DNA from: Candidatus Albibeggiatoa sp. nov. NOAA
GTDB lineage: Bacteria > Pseudomonadota > Gammaproteobacteria > Beggiatoales > Beggiatoaceae
Length of the DNA stretch: 64,000 bases
NCBI GenBank assembly: GCA_025800385.1
Contig: JAOXRS010000253.1
Coordinates: 1-64,000 of the forward strand
Direction: 5' to 3'
The notes beneath the pieces are model-generated. The model saw only the letters and a program-made list of their open reading frames with translations, was not told where the DNA came from and did not search any database. A program made the translations under genes and the position numbers. Positions 9,376-18,436 of the stretch are shown in pieces; the first letter of the stretch is position 1, and the number at the start of each line of letters is the position of its first letter.

Positions 9376-10005
9376 ATGAGTAAAAGTAGTTTAAGTAAAA
9401 GCAGTCACCGTTGGTTGCAAGAGCATGAAAGTGACTTTTATGTCAAACAAGCTCAAAAAGAAGGTTATCGCTCGCGTGCAGTGTATAAGCTTGCACAGCT
9501 GCATGAACGAGATCATTTATTTACCCCCAATATGACTGTGATTGATTTAGGGGCAGCACCGGGTGGGTGGTCACAATGGGCGCAACGCCATTTAAAAGGC
9601 AAGGTTAAACTATTTGCTTTAGATATTTTACCTATGGATGCATTGCCTGATGTCACATTCATTCAAGGGGATTTTACCGAGCAAGCAGTCCTCGATCAGC
9701 TCCTAGACTGTATTGGTGAACAAAAAGCAAACCTTGTAATGTCAGACATGTCCCCCAATATCAGTGGAATGAAGGCCGTTGATCAGCCCAAATCGATGCT
9801 ATTAGCGGAATTAGCAAGAGATTTGGCTTATGAAACTTTAGCTTCTAATGGCGATTTCTTGGCTAAAGTATTTCAAGGCGAAGGCTTTGATCTATTTGTT
9901 AAGGAATTGCGCCAACGGTTTCGTAAAGTTGTTGTTCGTAAGCCAGAAGCTTCTCGACCACGGTCTCCTGAAGTTTATGTTCTTGCTAAACAATTTATTG
10001 TATAA
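9376..10005 (+). CDS. rlmE: 23S rRNA (uridine-2'-O-)methyltransferase RlmE
   Basis: The 209-residue SAM-dependent enzyme methylates the 2'-OH of U2552 in the A loop of 23S rRNA, a late step of 50S assembly. It shows the K-D-K-E tetrad of the FtsJ/RrmJ family: Lys in SRAVYKL, Asp in MSDMSPN, Lys in LAKVFQG and Glu in SPEVYVLA. The SAM motif is DLGAAPGGWSQWA. Length is normal. rlmE directly upstream of ftsH is the conserved gammaproteobacterial order. GAAAGA precedes the start. Confidence 0.96.
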   Translation: MSKSSLSKSSHRWLQEHESDFYVKQAQKEGYRSRAVYKLAQLHERDHLFTPNMTVIDLGAAPGGWSQWAQRHLKGKVKLFALDILPMDALPDVTFIQGDFTEQAVLDQLLDCIGEQKANLVMSDMSPNISGMKAVDQPKSMLLAELARDLAYETLASNGDFLAKVFQGEGFDLFVKELRQRFRKVVVRKPEASRPRSPEVYVLAKQFIV

Positions 10006-10068
10006 TTAAAAGTTTGCAGTGTTCTCCTGCACCTCTATAAAGTAAATAACCAGAGAGGTATCCCTCTA

Positions 10069-11991
10069 GTGAACGATATGGCCAAAAACTTATTACTATG
10101 GGTAGTGATAGCCCTAGTACTGATGATGGTGTTTAATAATTTTGGACCTCAACCGACCTCATCACAACAATTAGAATATTCAGAATTTCTTGAAGCGGTA
10201 GAACAGGGGCGTGTACAACGGGTCACGATAGAAGGCAAAGAAATCGAAGGCTTTATGCAAGATAACTCACGCTTTGTCACTTATAACCCCGGAGACAATG
10301 GCTTAATTGGTGATTTAATCAAGAATAATGTTCAGATTTCGGCACGTCCACCAGAACGCCAATCCTTATTGATGCAGATTTTTATCTCATGGTTTCCGAT
10401 GTTATTGTTATTCGGTATCTTGATTTTCTTTATGCGCCAAATGCAGGGTGGTGGCGGCCGAGGCGCGTTGTCATTTGGTAAAAGCCGTGCGCGTATGATC
10501 GAAGAAGATCAGGTTAAAGTGACTTTTGCTGATGTGGCAGGTGTTGACGAAGCCAAAGAAGAAGTCGGTGAGTTAGTTGATTTCCTACGCGACCCAGGTA
10601 AATTCCAAAAATTAGGCGGTAAAATTCCTCGCGGCGTGTTAATGGTCGGCTCTCCAGGTACAGGTAAAACTTTATTAGCCAAAGCCATTGCAGGTGAAGC
10701 AAAAGTTCCATTCTTCACCATTTCAGGTTCTGACTTCGTTGAAATGTTCGTCGGTGTAGGTGCATCGCGGGTTCGTGACATGTTCGACCAAGCAAAAAAA
10801 CATGCGCCGTGTATTATTTTCATCGATGAGATTGATGCTGTTGGTCGTCATCGTGGTGCAGGTTTAGGCGGTGGCCATGATGAACGTGAACAAACCTTAA
10901 ACCAACTATTAGTTGAAATGGATGGCTTTGAAGGCAACGAAGGTATTATCGTAATCGCTGCAACTAACCGTCCTGACGTATTAGACCCAGCATTATTACG
11001 CCCCGGTCGTTTTGACCGTCAAGTGGTTGTACCATTGCCAGATATTCGTGGTCGTGAACAAATCTTAAAAGTGCATATGCGCAAAGTACCTGTTGCTGAT
11101 GATGTTAAGCCAAGTGTAATTGCACGTGGTACACCGGGTTTCTCTGGTGCGGATTTATCGAACTTGGTGAACGAAGCGGCTTTATTTGCAGCCCGCGCGA
11201 ACAAGCGTTTGGTTGAAATGGAAGACTTTGAAAAAGCCAAAGATAAAATCATGATGGGCGCAGAACGCAAATCTATGGTGATGAGTGATGAAGAGAAAAA
11301 ACTTACTGCTTATCACGAAGCAGGTCACGCGATTGTTGGTCGTTTAGTGCCAGCTCATGATCCTGTATACAAAGTGAGCATTATTCCTCGTGGTCGTGCC
11401 TTAGGTGTTACCATGTACTTGCCTACGGAAGATCGTTATAGTAATAGTAAACAACAACTTGAGAGTTTAATTTCAAGCTTGTTTGGTGGTCGGATTGCTG
11501 AAGAACAAATCTTTGGCGCGGAGTCTGTGACCACGGGTGCTAGTAACGATATTCAACGAGCAACGGAAATTGCACGCAACATGGTCACCAAATGGGGTTT
11601 ATCAGAACGTTTAGGCCCTTTAACTTACGGTGAAGATGATGGCGAAGTGTTCTTAGGTCATACGGTTACACAGCATAAAGTGGTCTCTGATGAAACCGCA
11701 CATGTAATTGATGAAGAAGTCCGTTCAGTAATTGATCGCAACTATGTACGCTCTGAGCAAATTTTGAAAGAGCATGAGAAAATCTTACATGCGATGGCGG
11801 ATGCCTTGATTAAATATGAGACGATCGATAGCGATCAGATCGATGACATCATGGAAGGTAAAGAGCCACGTCCACCTAAAGATTGGTCTGACAATGACAA
11901 CAACGTCAGTTCCAACAATAATGACGATGACAACATGGTAGCAGAGTTAAAACCTCAGCCTGAAATTGGAGGCACTGCTAGCTCTCATTAA
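10069..11991 (+). CDS. ftsH: ATP-dependent zinc metalloprotease FtsH
   Basis: The 640-residue inner-membrane AAA+ protease degrades misfolded membrane proteins and regulators as a hexamer. Two transmembrane helices (about 5-24 and 100-122) flank a periplasmic domain. The AAA domain has Walker A GSPGTGKT (194-201), Walker B IIFIDEID and the SRH with RPGRFDRQ. The zinc site is HEAGH at 416-420. The C-terminal tail is Asn/Asp-rich ([15 protein letters not shown]). The start is a GTG at 10069 because AGAGAGG lies about 11 bases upstream; the ATG at 10078 would be too far from it. It is cotranscribed with rlmE. Confidence 0.97.
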   Translation: MNDMAKNLLLWVVIALVLMMVFNNFGPQPTSSQQLEYSEFLEAVEQGRVQRVTIEGKEIEGFMQDNSRFVTYNPGDNGLIGDLIKNNVQISARPPERQSLLMQIFISWFPMLLLFGILIFFMRQMQGGGGRGALSFGKSRARMIEEDQVKVTFADVAGVDEAKEEVGELVDFLRDPGKFQKLGGKIPRGVLMVGSPGTGKTLLAKAIAGEAKVPFFTISGSDFVEMFVGVGASRVRDMFDQAKKHAPCIIFIDEIDAVGRHRGAGLGGGHDEREQTLNQLLVEMDGFEGNEGIIVIAATNRPDVLDPALLRPGRFDRQVVVPLPDIRGREQILKVHMRKVPVADDVKPSVIARGTPGFSGADLSNLVNEAALFAARANKRLVEMEDFEKAKDKIMMGAERKSMVMSDEEKKLTAYHEAGHAIVGRLVPAHDPVYKVSIIPRGRALGVTMYLPTEDRYSNSKQQLESLISSLFGGRIAEEQIFGAESVTTGASNDIQRATEIARNMVTKWGLSERLGPLTYGEDDGEVFLGHTVTQHKVVSDETAHVIDEEVRSVIDRNYVRSEQILKEHEKILHAMADALIKYETIDSDQIDDIMEGKEPRPPKDWSDNDNNVSSNNNDDDNMVAELKPQPEIGGTASSH

Positions 11992-11998
11992 TCAGTAT

Positions 11999-12035
11999 AA
12001 GCCTTATTCTACTTTCTCTGGGTGGGATAAGGCTT
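11999..12035 (+). terminator. Hairpin after ftsH
   Basis: AAGCCTTAT (11999-12007) pairs perfectly with ATAAGGCTT (12027-12035) around a 19-base loop. No T-run follows, so termination is likely but not certain. Confidence 0.55.
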
Positions 12036-12309
12036 GATAAACCCTCCCTAATACACTCCATATCTAAGTATTGTAGTTTTCTACTGTCCTAATACTCGAT
12101 TTATCTCTTGCCTTTTTTATGAAATTACATTTTATTAAAATAATGCTATTAATTTGTTTTAACTGCATTTTTCTACACTCCAAATGTCCTTTCTTAAACT
12201 TTTTATACCAAAAATTTGAATAAATAATCTTTTAGACCTAATAACCAGCTATATAATAACTACTAAGAATGGGTAAAATTCTAAATTCCATAATAAAAGA
12301 GGGTATTCC
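12036..12309. other. Intergenic, no gene seen
   Basis: AT-rich spacer before the binding-protein gene. It must hold that operon's promoter. No recognisable ORF, repeat or operator was found. Confidence 0.5.
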
Positions 12310-13056
12310 ATGTTAGCTCATAGCATTATTCTTTTAGGTCTTGCCTTATTTTCCATCACTGGTTTTGCAGCAGATGAAAAGCAATTTACACTGGGTAGCT
12401 CTTTCTCTCCCCCCTTAACCACTGTTGAACAAACAGGTATGTTGGATCAAATTATTAAAACGGCTTTCTCTCGCCTAGGTTTATCTGCTTCTGTAGTTAA
12501 ATTGCCTTCACAACGTGCTTTGAGTAATGCCAATCGTGGTATCGATGATGGTGATATTTTGCGGGTTAAGGGTATTAATAAAAGGTATCCTAACCTTGTG
12601 CCAATTCCAGAAAAAATGATGGATTTCCAATTTGTTGCTTTTACTCATCGTAATGATATAAAAATCCAGGATTGGGCAAGTTTGAAACCGTATCAAATTG
12701 GTTTAATTACAGGTTGGAAAATTTTAGAAAACAATACTGAGGGTTTTCGAGTTACAAAAGTTGAAAATGCTACTCATTTATTTAATTTATTGGCTAAAAA
12801 GCGGGTTGATCTAGTTTTATATGAGCGTTTAGAAGGTTTGGCATTATTAAAAACTCTCAAAATGGACAATATCATTATGTTAGAGCCGCCTTTGGCACAA
12901 CGTGAAATGTTTACTTATTTACATAAAAAACACGCTCAATTAGCAGAACAGCTAGCGGTTGTTATTCGAGAAATGAAACAAGATGGGAGTTATCAACATC
13001 TGAAAGAAGTGGCTTTTGATGCATTTTTACCCGCAGCATATAGAGATGCACAATAA
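12310..13056 (+). CDS. Periplasmic solute-binding protein (family 3 type)
   Basis: The 248-residue precursor has a signal peptide (about 1-20, ending GFA|ADE) and a bilobed binding-protein pattern similar to extracellular solute-binding family 3. Visible segments are FTLGSSFSPPLTT, GMLDQIIKTAF and DLVLYERLEGL. In transporters such proteins deliver amino acids, but there is no permease or ATPase here. Its stop overlaps the ATG of a membrane phosphatase by one base (TAATG), so the two are translationally coupled. I infer that it acts as a periplasmic sensor subunit for that phosphatase. The ligand is unknown. AAAGAGGG provides the ribosome site. Confidence 0.75.
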   Translation: MLAHSIILLGLALFSITGFAADEKQFTLGSSFSPPLTTVEQTGMLDQIIKTAFSRLGLSASVVKLPSQRALSNANRGIDDGDILRVKGINKRYPNLVPIPEKMMDFQFVAFTHRNDIKIQDWASLKPYQIGLITGWKILENNTEGFRVTKVENATHLFNLLAKKRVDLVLYERLEGLALLKTLKMDNIIMLEPPLAQREMFTYLHKKHAQLAEQLAVVIREMKQDGSYQHLKEVAFDAFLPAAYRDAQ

Positions 13057-14600
13057 TGAAAGTATGGTTACCGAAAAGTAAATTTAAACAAAGTGTCGCT
13101 AATAAGCTTATTTTGTATATTCTGCTGTTCAGCTCTTGTATTACGCTGATTGCAACTATTATTCAACTGTATGCTGATTATAAAAAAGACATGACCACAG
13201 TTGAAAATAATATCCAGCAAATTGGGATGAGTTATTTACCCAGCTTAGTGCGCAGCGCATGGATTGCCAACCATAGTTTATTAGAAGTGCAGTTAGAAGG
13301 AATTTTGCATTTACCCAACATACAATATGTGAAAGTGGAATTAGAGGAAGGGGACGTTTTAACTGCTGGAGAGATAAAGGAAAGCGATACAGCCAGATTA
13401 CATCAATATCCAATGCATTATAATTATAATCAGGAAGATATTAATTTGGGGGTTTTGTCTGTTATTGTGTCTTTAGATGAGATTTATGCAAATTTGATGG
13501 ATAAGGCTATTATTATTCTCATTACCCAAGCGATTAAAACCTTTCTGGTTTCCATCTTTATATTTTTTTTATTCTATTGGCTGATTGGGCGGTATTTAAA
13601 TATTATTTCCAATTATGCTGAACAACTCGATCTTGTAGAAACCACCCATGCATTAGAACTGGATATAGAGAAGCAACACAATAATGAACTTACTAAAGTA
13701 GTTGATGCCATTAATAAAATGCGCGTAGGTTTGCAAAAGGTATATGGTGAATTAGATAAAAAAGTAATAGAACGCACTGCTGAACTGGCGGCAGCTAACC
13801 AAGAAATTGTCAAATTAAATAAGCAATTACAAAAAGACAATTTGCGTATGGGGGCTGAATTACAAATTACGCGTCGTTTGCAAGAAATGCTGTTACCCAA
13901 AGAGGTCGAACTGGCCAAAATTCCAGACTTGGATATTGCGGGGTATATGCAACCTGCGGATGAAGTGGGTGGAGATTATTATGATGTATTAACCCATAAT
14001 GGACATACTAAAATCGGGATTGGTGATGTAACGGGGCATGGTTTAGAAAGTGGTGTGTTGATGCTGATGGTACAAACTATTGTGCGCAGCCTATTGATGA
14101 ATAATGTGACCGATTCAAAGTTGTTTATGAGCACCTTGAATCAAATTGTTTTTAGCAATATTCAGCGGATGGGCACGGATAAAAATCTCAGTTTAACTTT
14201 GTTAGATTATGATAATAATGGACATGTTAAAATTTGTGGTCAACACGAAGAGGTTTTAGTTGTGCGTCATGATGCTTCACTGGAGCGGATTGATACTGAT
14301 AGTTTGGGTTTTATTGTAGGGATTGAAGCAGATATTAGCCAGTTTTTATCACAACTGAGCATTAAACTGAACCCAGGAGACGGTATTGTTTTATATACGG
14401 ATGGCATTACCGAAGCATGTAATGCAAAACAGGAATTATATGGGTTAGAACGTTTGTGCGATGTCATCACCGATCACTGGGAGCATCCTGTTACTACAAT
14501 TCGTCAAGCTATTATTGATGATCTCAATCAATATATCGATCAAGAAAAAGTCTATGATGATATTACGTTGCTGATTTTTAAGCGTAAAGTTATTGCATAA
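13056..14600 (+). CDS. Membrane-bound SpoIIE/RsbU-type serine phosphatase with HAMP
   Basis: The 514-residue protein has a transmembrane helix at about 17-37, a periplasmic sensor segment to about 150, a second helix (about 151-178), a HAMP-like region and a coiled coil (about 225-270). A C-terminal PPM/SpoIIE phosphatase follows, with GGDYYD at 305-310, GDVTGHG and VLYTDGITEA supplying the metal-binding Asp residues. Such enzymes dephosphorylate STAS anti-sigma-factor antagonists or act in partner-switching cascades. The partner is not adjacent; a STAS protein is encoded at about 52 kb but no link is shown. It is coupled to the periplasmic binding protein upstream, suggesting ligand-controlled output. 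Confidence 0.87.
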   Translation: MKVWLPKSKFKQSVANKLILYILLFSSCITLIATIIQLYADYKKDMTTVENNIQQIGMSYLPSLVRSAWIANHSLLEVQLEGILHLPNIQYVKVELEEGDVLTAGEIKESDTARLHQYPMHYNYNQEDINLGVLSVIVSLDEIYANLMDKAIIILITQAIKTFLVSIFIFFLFYWLIGRYLNIISNYAEQLDLVETTHALELDIEKQHNNELTKVVDAINKMRVGLQKVYGELDKKVIERTAELAAANQEIVKLNKQLQKDNLRMGAELQITRRLQEMLLPKEVELAKIPDLDIAGYMQPADEVGGDYYDVLTHNGHTKIGIGDVTGHGLESGVLMLMVQTIVRSLLMNNVTDSKLFMSTLNQIVFSNIQRMGTDKNLSLTLLDYDNNGHVKICGQHEEVLVVRHDASLERIDTDSLGFIVGIEADISQFLSQLSIKLNPGDGIVLYTDGITEACNAKQELYGLERLCDVITDHWEHPVTTIRQAIIDDLNQYIDQEKVYDDITLLIFKRKVIA

Positions 14601-14610
14601 TCTTTATCTA

Positions 14611-14675
14611 AATCAGGATTTAATGATTTTCTGGATTACATCCTGCTTAATCCATCAATCTTGAAAATCCTGATC
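14611..14675. repeat. Short intergenic repeat rich in CAGGATT/AATCCTG units
   Basis: TCAGGATTT (14613-14621) is inverted as AAATCCTGA (14665-14673). Between them GGATTACATCC and TTAATCC add nested copies of the same unit. This looks like a dispersed intergenic repeat placed between convergent genes. It may also act as a transcription barrier for the convergent phosphatase and nrtD genes. Confidence 0.5.
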
Positions 14676-14683
14676 CAAATATT

Positions 14684-15475
14684 TTATTCAGGTCTACGCT
14701 GACGCTCGTATAAGAATTTCAACACCTCGCCACGATAGTGATTGTAATCCTTGTCTTCTGCTAAAGCTAAACGGTCTCTGGGTCGGTCTAATTCTACAGG
14801 CATAATCTCGCCAACCGTTGCCGCAGGGCCATTGGTCATCATCACAATGTAATCCGATAATAAAACCGCTTCATCCACATCATGGGTAATCATAATTACC
14901 GTATTACCTAAATCAGCATGAATTTCCATCAATGAATCTTGCAAATGAGCACGGGTCAACGCATCCAATGCACCAAATGGCTCATCCATTAACAACACTT
15001 CGGGTTGCATTGCCAACGCACGCGCAATACCAACACGCTGTTTCATCCCCCCAGAAATCTCATCAGGACGTTTATCCATTGCGTGATCCATGTGTACCAA
15101 TTTTAAATTATGCTCAATCCAATCGTGAACTTCTGCTTTGGATTTTTTGCCTTTAAATACGGTATTTACTGCCAACTCCACATTTTGATACGAAGTCAGC
15201 CAAGGCAATAATGAATGGTTTTGAAACACCACCGCACGTTCAGGGCCGGGTTCATTGACTTCTCGATTATTGAGCAATACGCCGCCCGTCGTGGCTTGAT
15301 ATAAACCTGCAACAATGTTCAACACAGTGGATTTACCACAACCTGAGTGACCAATTAACGAGATGAATTCACCTTTATTGATTTTCAAATTCACATCATC
15401 TAAGGCTTTAAACGCGCCGTTTGGGGTTGGAAATTCAATTGACACATTGGTTAATTCTAAATGAGTTTGATTCAT
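14684..15475 (-). CDS. nrtD: Nitrate/nitrite ABC transporter ATP-binding protein
   Basis: The 263-residue ABC ATPase has Walker A GHSGCGKST, Q-loop VVFQNHSLLPWLTS, signature ISGGMKQRV and Walker B VLLMDEPFGALD. The sequence matches the NrtC/NrtD-SsuB-TauB group. The LLPWLT segment and a gene order with NrtB and NrtA homologues point to nitrate. It lacks the fused C-terminal binding domain of cyanobacterial NrtC. It follows the permease gene by 11 bases and ends the nrtABD operon on the minus strand. Bicarbonate (Cmp) or cyanate transporters are close relatives, but the nearby assimilatory nitrate reductase genes favour nitrate. Confidence 0.88.
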   Translation of the reverse strand: MNQTHLELTNVSIEFPTPNGAFKALDDVNLKINKGEFISLIGHSGCGKSTVLNIVAGLYQATTGGVLLNNREVNEPGPERAVVFQNHSLLPWLTSYQNVELAVNTVFKGKKSKAEVHDWIEHNLKLVHMDHAMDKRPDEISGGMKQRVGIARALAMQPEVLLMDEPFGALDALTRAHLQDSLMEIHADLGNTVIMITHDVDEAVLLSDYIVMMTNGPAATVGEIMPVELDRPRDRLALAEDKDYNHYRGEVLKFLYERQRRPE

Positions 15476-15486
15476 TGCCTTTTCCC

Positions 15487-16431
15487 CTAGCGTAACGCCA
15501 CACTTTTATCCCAAGAAACATAGCTTTGTACCACTAAAATCATGCGGTCAAGCAAGAATCCAATTAAACCAATATGCAACACGGCAACGATGATACGGCC
15601 TAATGAGTCAGAGCTACCGTTTTGGAATTCATCCCAGACAAATTTGCCTAACCCCGGATTTTGCGCCAACATTTCCGCTGCAATCAATACCATCCATGCG
15701 ATACCTAAAGATAGACGTAAACCTGTGAAAATCATTGGAATCGCTGAAGGCAATACAATCATCCGCACATGGGTGAACCAACCTAAACGCAAGACTTTGC
15801 TGACGTTGGTTAAGTCTTTACTGATATTGGCGACACCGACCGAGGTATTAATTAATGTTGGCCATAAACAGCATAAAGTCACGGTCACGGCAGAAACGAT
15901 AAAGGATTTTTCAAACATGGGGTCTTTTGACACATAAACCGCGCTGACAATCATGGTCACAATCGGCAGCCATGCCAGCGGTGAAACGGGCTTGAATAAT
16001 TGCACTAATGGGTTGATGGCAGCGTACAGCGTTTGACTCAGTCCCGTGATAATGCCTATTGGGATGGCAATAACGGCGGCGATAATAAAGCCCACCATCA
16101 CCGTGACTAAACTTGTCCAAATTTGGTCGAAAAAGGTTGGTTTACCTGTAAATTTACGCACTTTAATTTTTGCATCTGGGTTTTTCTCTAATTTTTTTTC
16201 ATTACGGATGCGTTGACGTTCATAGAATGCTTTGGCTTTTTCTCGTTGCTCAAAATGTTCTGAAATAAGATTGGTAAACTGACCATAAACTTGTACGGGG
16301 GTGGGAATTGCACCGAGAGAGGTCACGACTTTGGGCGCAAATACATGCCATAAGATTAAAAAACCAAGTATGCCTAAGCTGGGAATAATCAGCCCTCTGG
16401 CAAATCCGATGGGATTAAATGTCATGTTCAT
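15487..16431 (-). CDS. nrtB: Nitrate ABC transporter permease
   Basis: The 314-residue inner-membrane permease has about six transmembrane segments. The binding-protein-dependent transport motif is near the C-terminal half (EMLAQNPGLGKFVWDEFQNGSSDSLGR, shown by the EML...GLG core). It carries a charged cytoplasmic insertion (about 55-90, rich in Lys, Arg and Glu) between the first two helices. The family is NrtB/CmpB/SsuC. It lies between nrtA and nrtD in a minus-strand operon. Confidence 0.9.
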   Translation of the reverse strand: MNMTFNPIGFARGLIIPSLGILGFLILWHVFAPKVVTSLGAIPTPVQVYGQFTNLISEHFEQREKAKAFYERQRIRNEKKLEKNPDAKIKVRKFTGKPTFFDQIWTSLVTVMVGFIIAAVIAIPIGIITGLSQTLYAAINPLVQLFKPVSPLAWLPIVTMIVSAVYVSKDPMFEKSFIVSAVTVTLCCLWPTLINTSVGVANISKDLTNVSKVLRLGWFTHVRMIVLPSAIPMIFTGLRLSLGIAWMVLIAAEMLAQNPGLGKFVWDEFQNGSSDSLGRIIVAVLHIGLIGFLLDRMILVVQSYVSWDKSVALR

Positions 16432-16474
16432 GGGAATATCCTGAATTTATGAAGCTGAGCTTCTGAGTAGTGAC

Positions 16475-16520
16475 AGGACTGGCAATCCTTGATTTTTAAA
16501 TACTTTAGAACTGCCAATCC
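16475..16520. repeat. Dispersed repeat AGGACTGGCAATCCT type, copy 1
   Basis: AGGACTGGCAATCCT (16475-16489) is nearly palindromic. After a TTGATTTTTAAATA spacer it is followed by a second half-copy, GAACTGCCAATCC (16508-16520). A very similar unit with the same internal TTTTAAATA spacer is at 34524-34587, and a fragment GGAACTGCCAATC is at 17984-17996. All copies are intergenic. This one lies between nrtA and nrtB and could form a hairpin that tunes expression within the operon. Confidence 0.65.
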
Positions 16521-16541
16521 TCACATCCGAAATTAAAGTGA

Positions 16542-17921
16542 TTACAGCTTAGTATCGCCTTTTAAACCAATCTCGAATTGTTCAAGATATTCATTTGGTT
16601 TTGTACCATCAAACGTAATGTTATCAATGAATTCTGTTTGTGGCGCACGGAAACCTGTCTCAGTTTCAAAGTTAGGGAAGTCTTCCGCTTTCATAGTGCC
16701 TTCGTCGATTAAAGACTGTGCTGCTTTTGCATAAATGTCAGGACGATAGACTTTTTTCGCCGTATCCATGTACCAGCTATTCGGTTTCTCATCAGCAATT
16801 TGACCCCAACGACGCATCTGGGTTAAATACCAAACTGCATCAGAATAGTATGGATAAGTGGCAAAATAACGGAAAAATACGTTAAAGTCAGGTACATCAC
16901 GTTTGTCACTTTTTTCGTATTCAAATGTACCTGTCATTGAGTTTGCAATCACATCTTCATCCGCACCGACATAATCCGATTTAGATAAAATTTTCACCGC
17001 TGCTTTACGGTTTGCATTGTTGTTTTCGTCTAACCAATACGCTGCACGAATCATCGCACGCACCACACGAATATGGGTGTTTGGATTTTCTTCCGCCCAT
17101 TCATTGCTCACACCGAACACTTTTTCAGGATTGTTTTTCCAGATTTCATAATCGGTAATGACAGGCACACCAATACCCTTGAACACTGCTTGCTGATTCC
17201 AAGGTTCACCGACGCAATAACCGAAAATAGTGCGGGCTTCCATGGTTGCTGGCATTTGAGGAGGAGGGGTGACAGACAATAAAACATCGGCATTGATTTG
17301 ACCGCTGGTATCACCTTTGTGTGGCGCGTAATACCCTGGATGCAAACCACCAGCCGCTAACCAATAACGCAATTCATAGTTATGCGTTGACACAGGGAAC
17401 ACCATACCCATTTTGAACGCTTCGCCTGCATCACGGTACGCATCAACCACAGGCTTTAATGAGTCGGCTTTAATAGGGTGGATAGGTTTGCCATCTTTGT
17501 CTCTTTCGACGTATTCTTGCATTTCTTCCCAGATTTCATTGGATACGGTGATGCCGTTGCCGTTTAAATCCATGCTGAATGCAGTAATGATATGCGCTTG
17601 TGTGCCGAAGCCAATCGTTGCGCCTAAAGGTTGACCCGCTAACATGTGTGCGCCGTCGAGTTGTCCATCAATCACGCCATCAAGTAATACTTTCCAGTTG
17701 GCTTGTGCTTCTAAAGTGACGTAAAGTCCTTCATCTTCAAAATAACCGTTTTCGTAAGCAATGGCCAAAGGTGCCATGTCAGTCAATTTGATGAAACCGA
17801 ATTTTAAATCTTCTTTTTCAGGCTCGCCGATTTCTGCCCAAGCGGAAAAGCTGCTTAAACCCACTGCGGTCATGGCAACAAACAAGGTTGTTTTTAAAAA
17901 ATGTCTACGTTTTAGCATCAA
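16542..17921 (-). CDS. nrtA: Nitrate ABC transporter substrate-binding protein
   Basis: The 459-residue precursor begins [10 protein letters not shown], a twin-arginine-like signal with hydrophobic core and an AWA cleavage site. Mature sequence segments [35 protein letters not shown] and [13 protein letters not shown] are typical of NrtA/CmpA binding proteins. It captures nitrate in the periplasm for NrtB and NrtD. The Tat motif suggests the protein is exported folded. It is the first gene of nrtABD; AGGAGAAAC precedes the start. Confidence 0.9.
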   Translation of the reverse strand: MMLKRRHFLKTTLFVAMTAVGLSSFSAWAEIGEPEKEDLKFGFIKLTDMAPLAIAYENGYFEDEGLYVTLEAQANWKVLLDGVIDGQLDGAHMLAGQPLGATIGFGTQAHIITAFSMDLNGNGITVSNEIWEEMQEYVERDKDGKPIHPIKADSLKPVVDAYRDAGEAFKMGMVFPVSTHNYELRYWLAAGGLHPGYYAPHKGDTSGQINADVLLSVTPPPQMPATMEARTIFGYCVGEPWNQQAVFKGIGVPVITDYEIWKNNPEKVFGVSNEWAEENPNTHIRVVRAMIRAAYWLDENNNANRKAAVKILSKSDYVGADEDVIANSMTGTFEYEKSDKRDVPDFNVFFRYFATYPYYSDAVWYLTQMRRWGQIADEKPNSWYMDTAKKVYRPDIYAKAAQSLIDEGTMKAEDFPNFETETGFRAPQTEFIDNITFDGTKPNEYLEQFEIGLKGDTKL

Positions 17922-18030
17922 CGTTTCTCCTAAATGAATAGACTAAAAATACACTTCTTGAATTCTGTACACTTCAATTTAATGGAACTGCCAATCTCGC
18001 AAAAATCAGCAGCCCCAATTATTTAAAAAA

Positions 18031-18327
18031 TTACTGTTCATCAAAAAACATATATTCTTCAAAATGACTGATATAGTCATCTATATTTTCTTCCAACATT
18101 TTCTGATATTGTTCAACAAAATAACTTACTATTTCTTCTTTTGAATCAGCCATATTTTCTGCTGTTTTCAATCCACTAGCACTTACCCATGCGTTAAATC
18201 GAGCGGTTGCATACATCATTGAGGCACTCACTTTTCCTCGACCAATATCACCACTAATTTGGTCATTTGATAAATGAATATGCTCATCAGCTCTATCATA
18301 AAACGCATCATCCATTTGTTCAGACAT
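18031..18327 (-). CDS. DUF3144 family protein
   Basis: The 98-residue acidic protein has no signal peptide or membrane segment. The stretch FYDRADEHIHLSNDQ, then GKVSASMMYATARFNAW, matches the conserved pattern of DUF3144 (PF11342), a small family of unknown function in proteobacteria. It is mostly predicted helix. AGGAA lies upstream of the ATG. It sits between the nrt operon and the cellulase gene, apparently as its own unit, and no function can be inferred from that. Confidence 0.75.
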   Translation of the reverse strand: MSEQMDDAFYDRADEHIHLSNDQISGDIGRGKVSASMMYATARFNAWVSASGLKTAENMADSKEEIVSYFVEQYQKMLEENIDDYISHFEEYMFFDEQ

Positions 18328-18436
18328 CTATATATTCCTGTTGGTTTAACAAAGCACAGCCTTGATTAGTTAAAATGTAGAACCTTATTCTTACTCCCAA
18401 ATTTAGTTCAGGAGCAAGAGGGGTTTATATTAAAAA

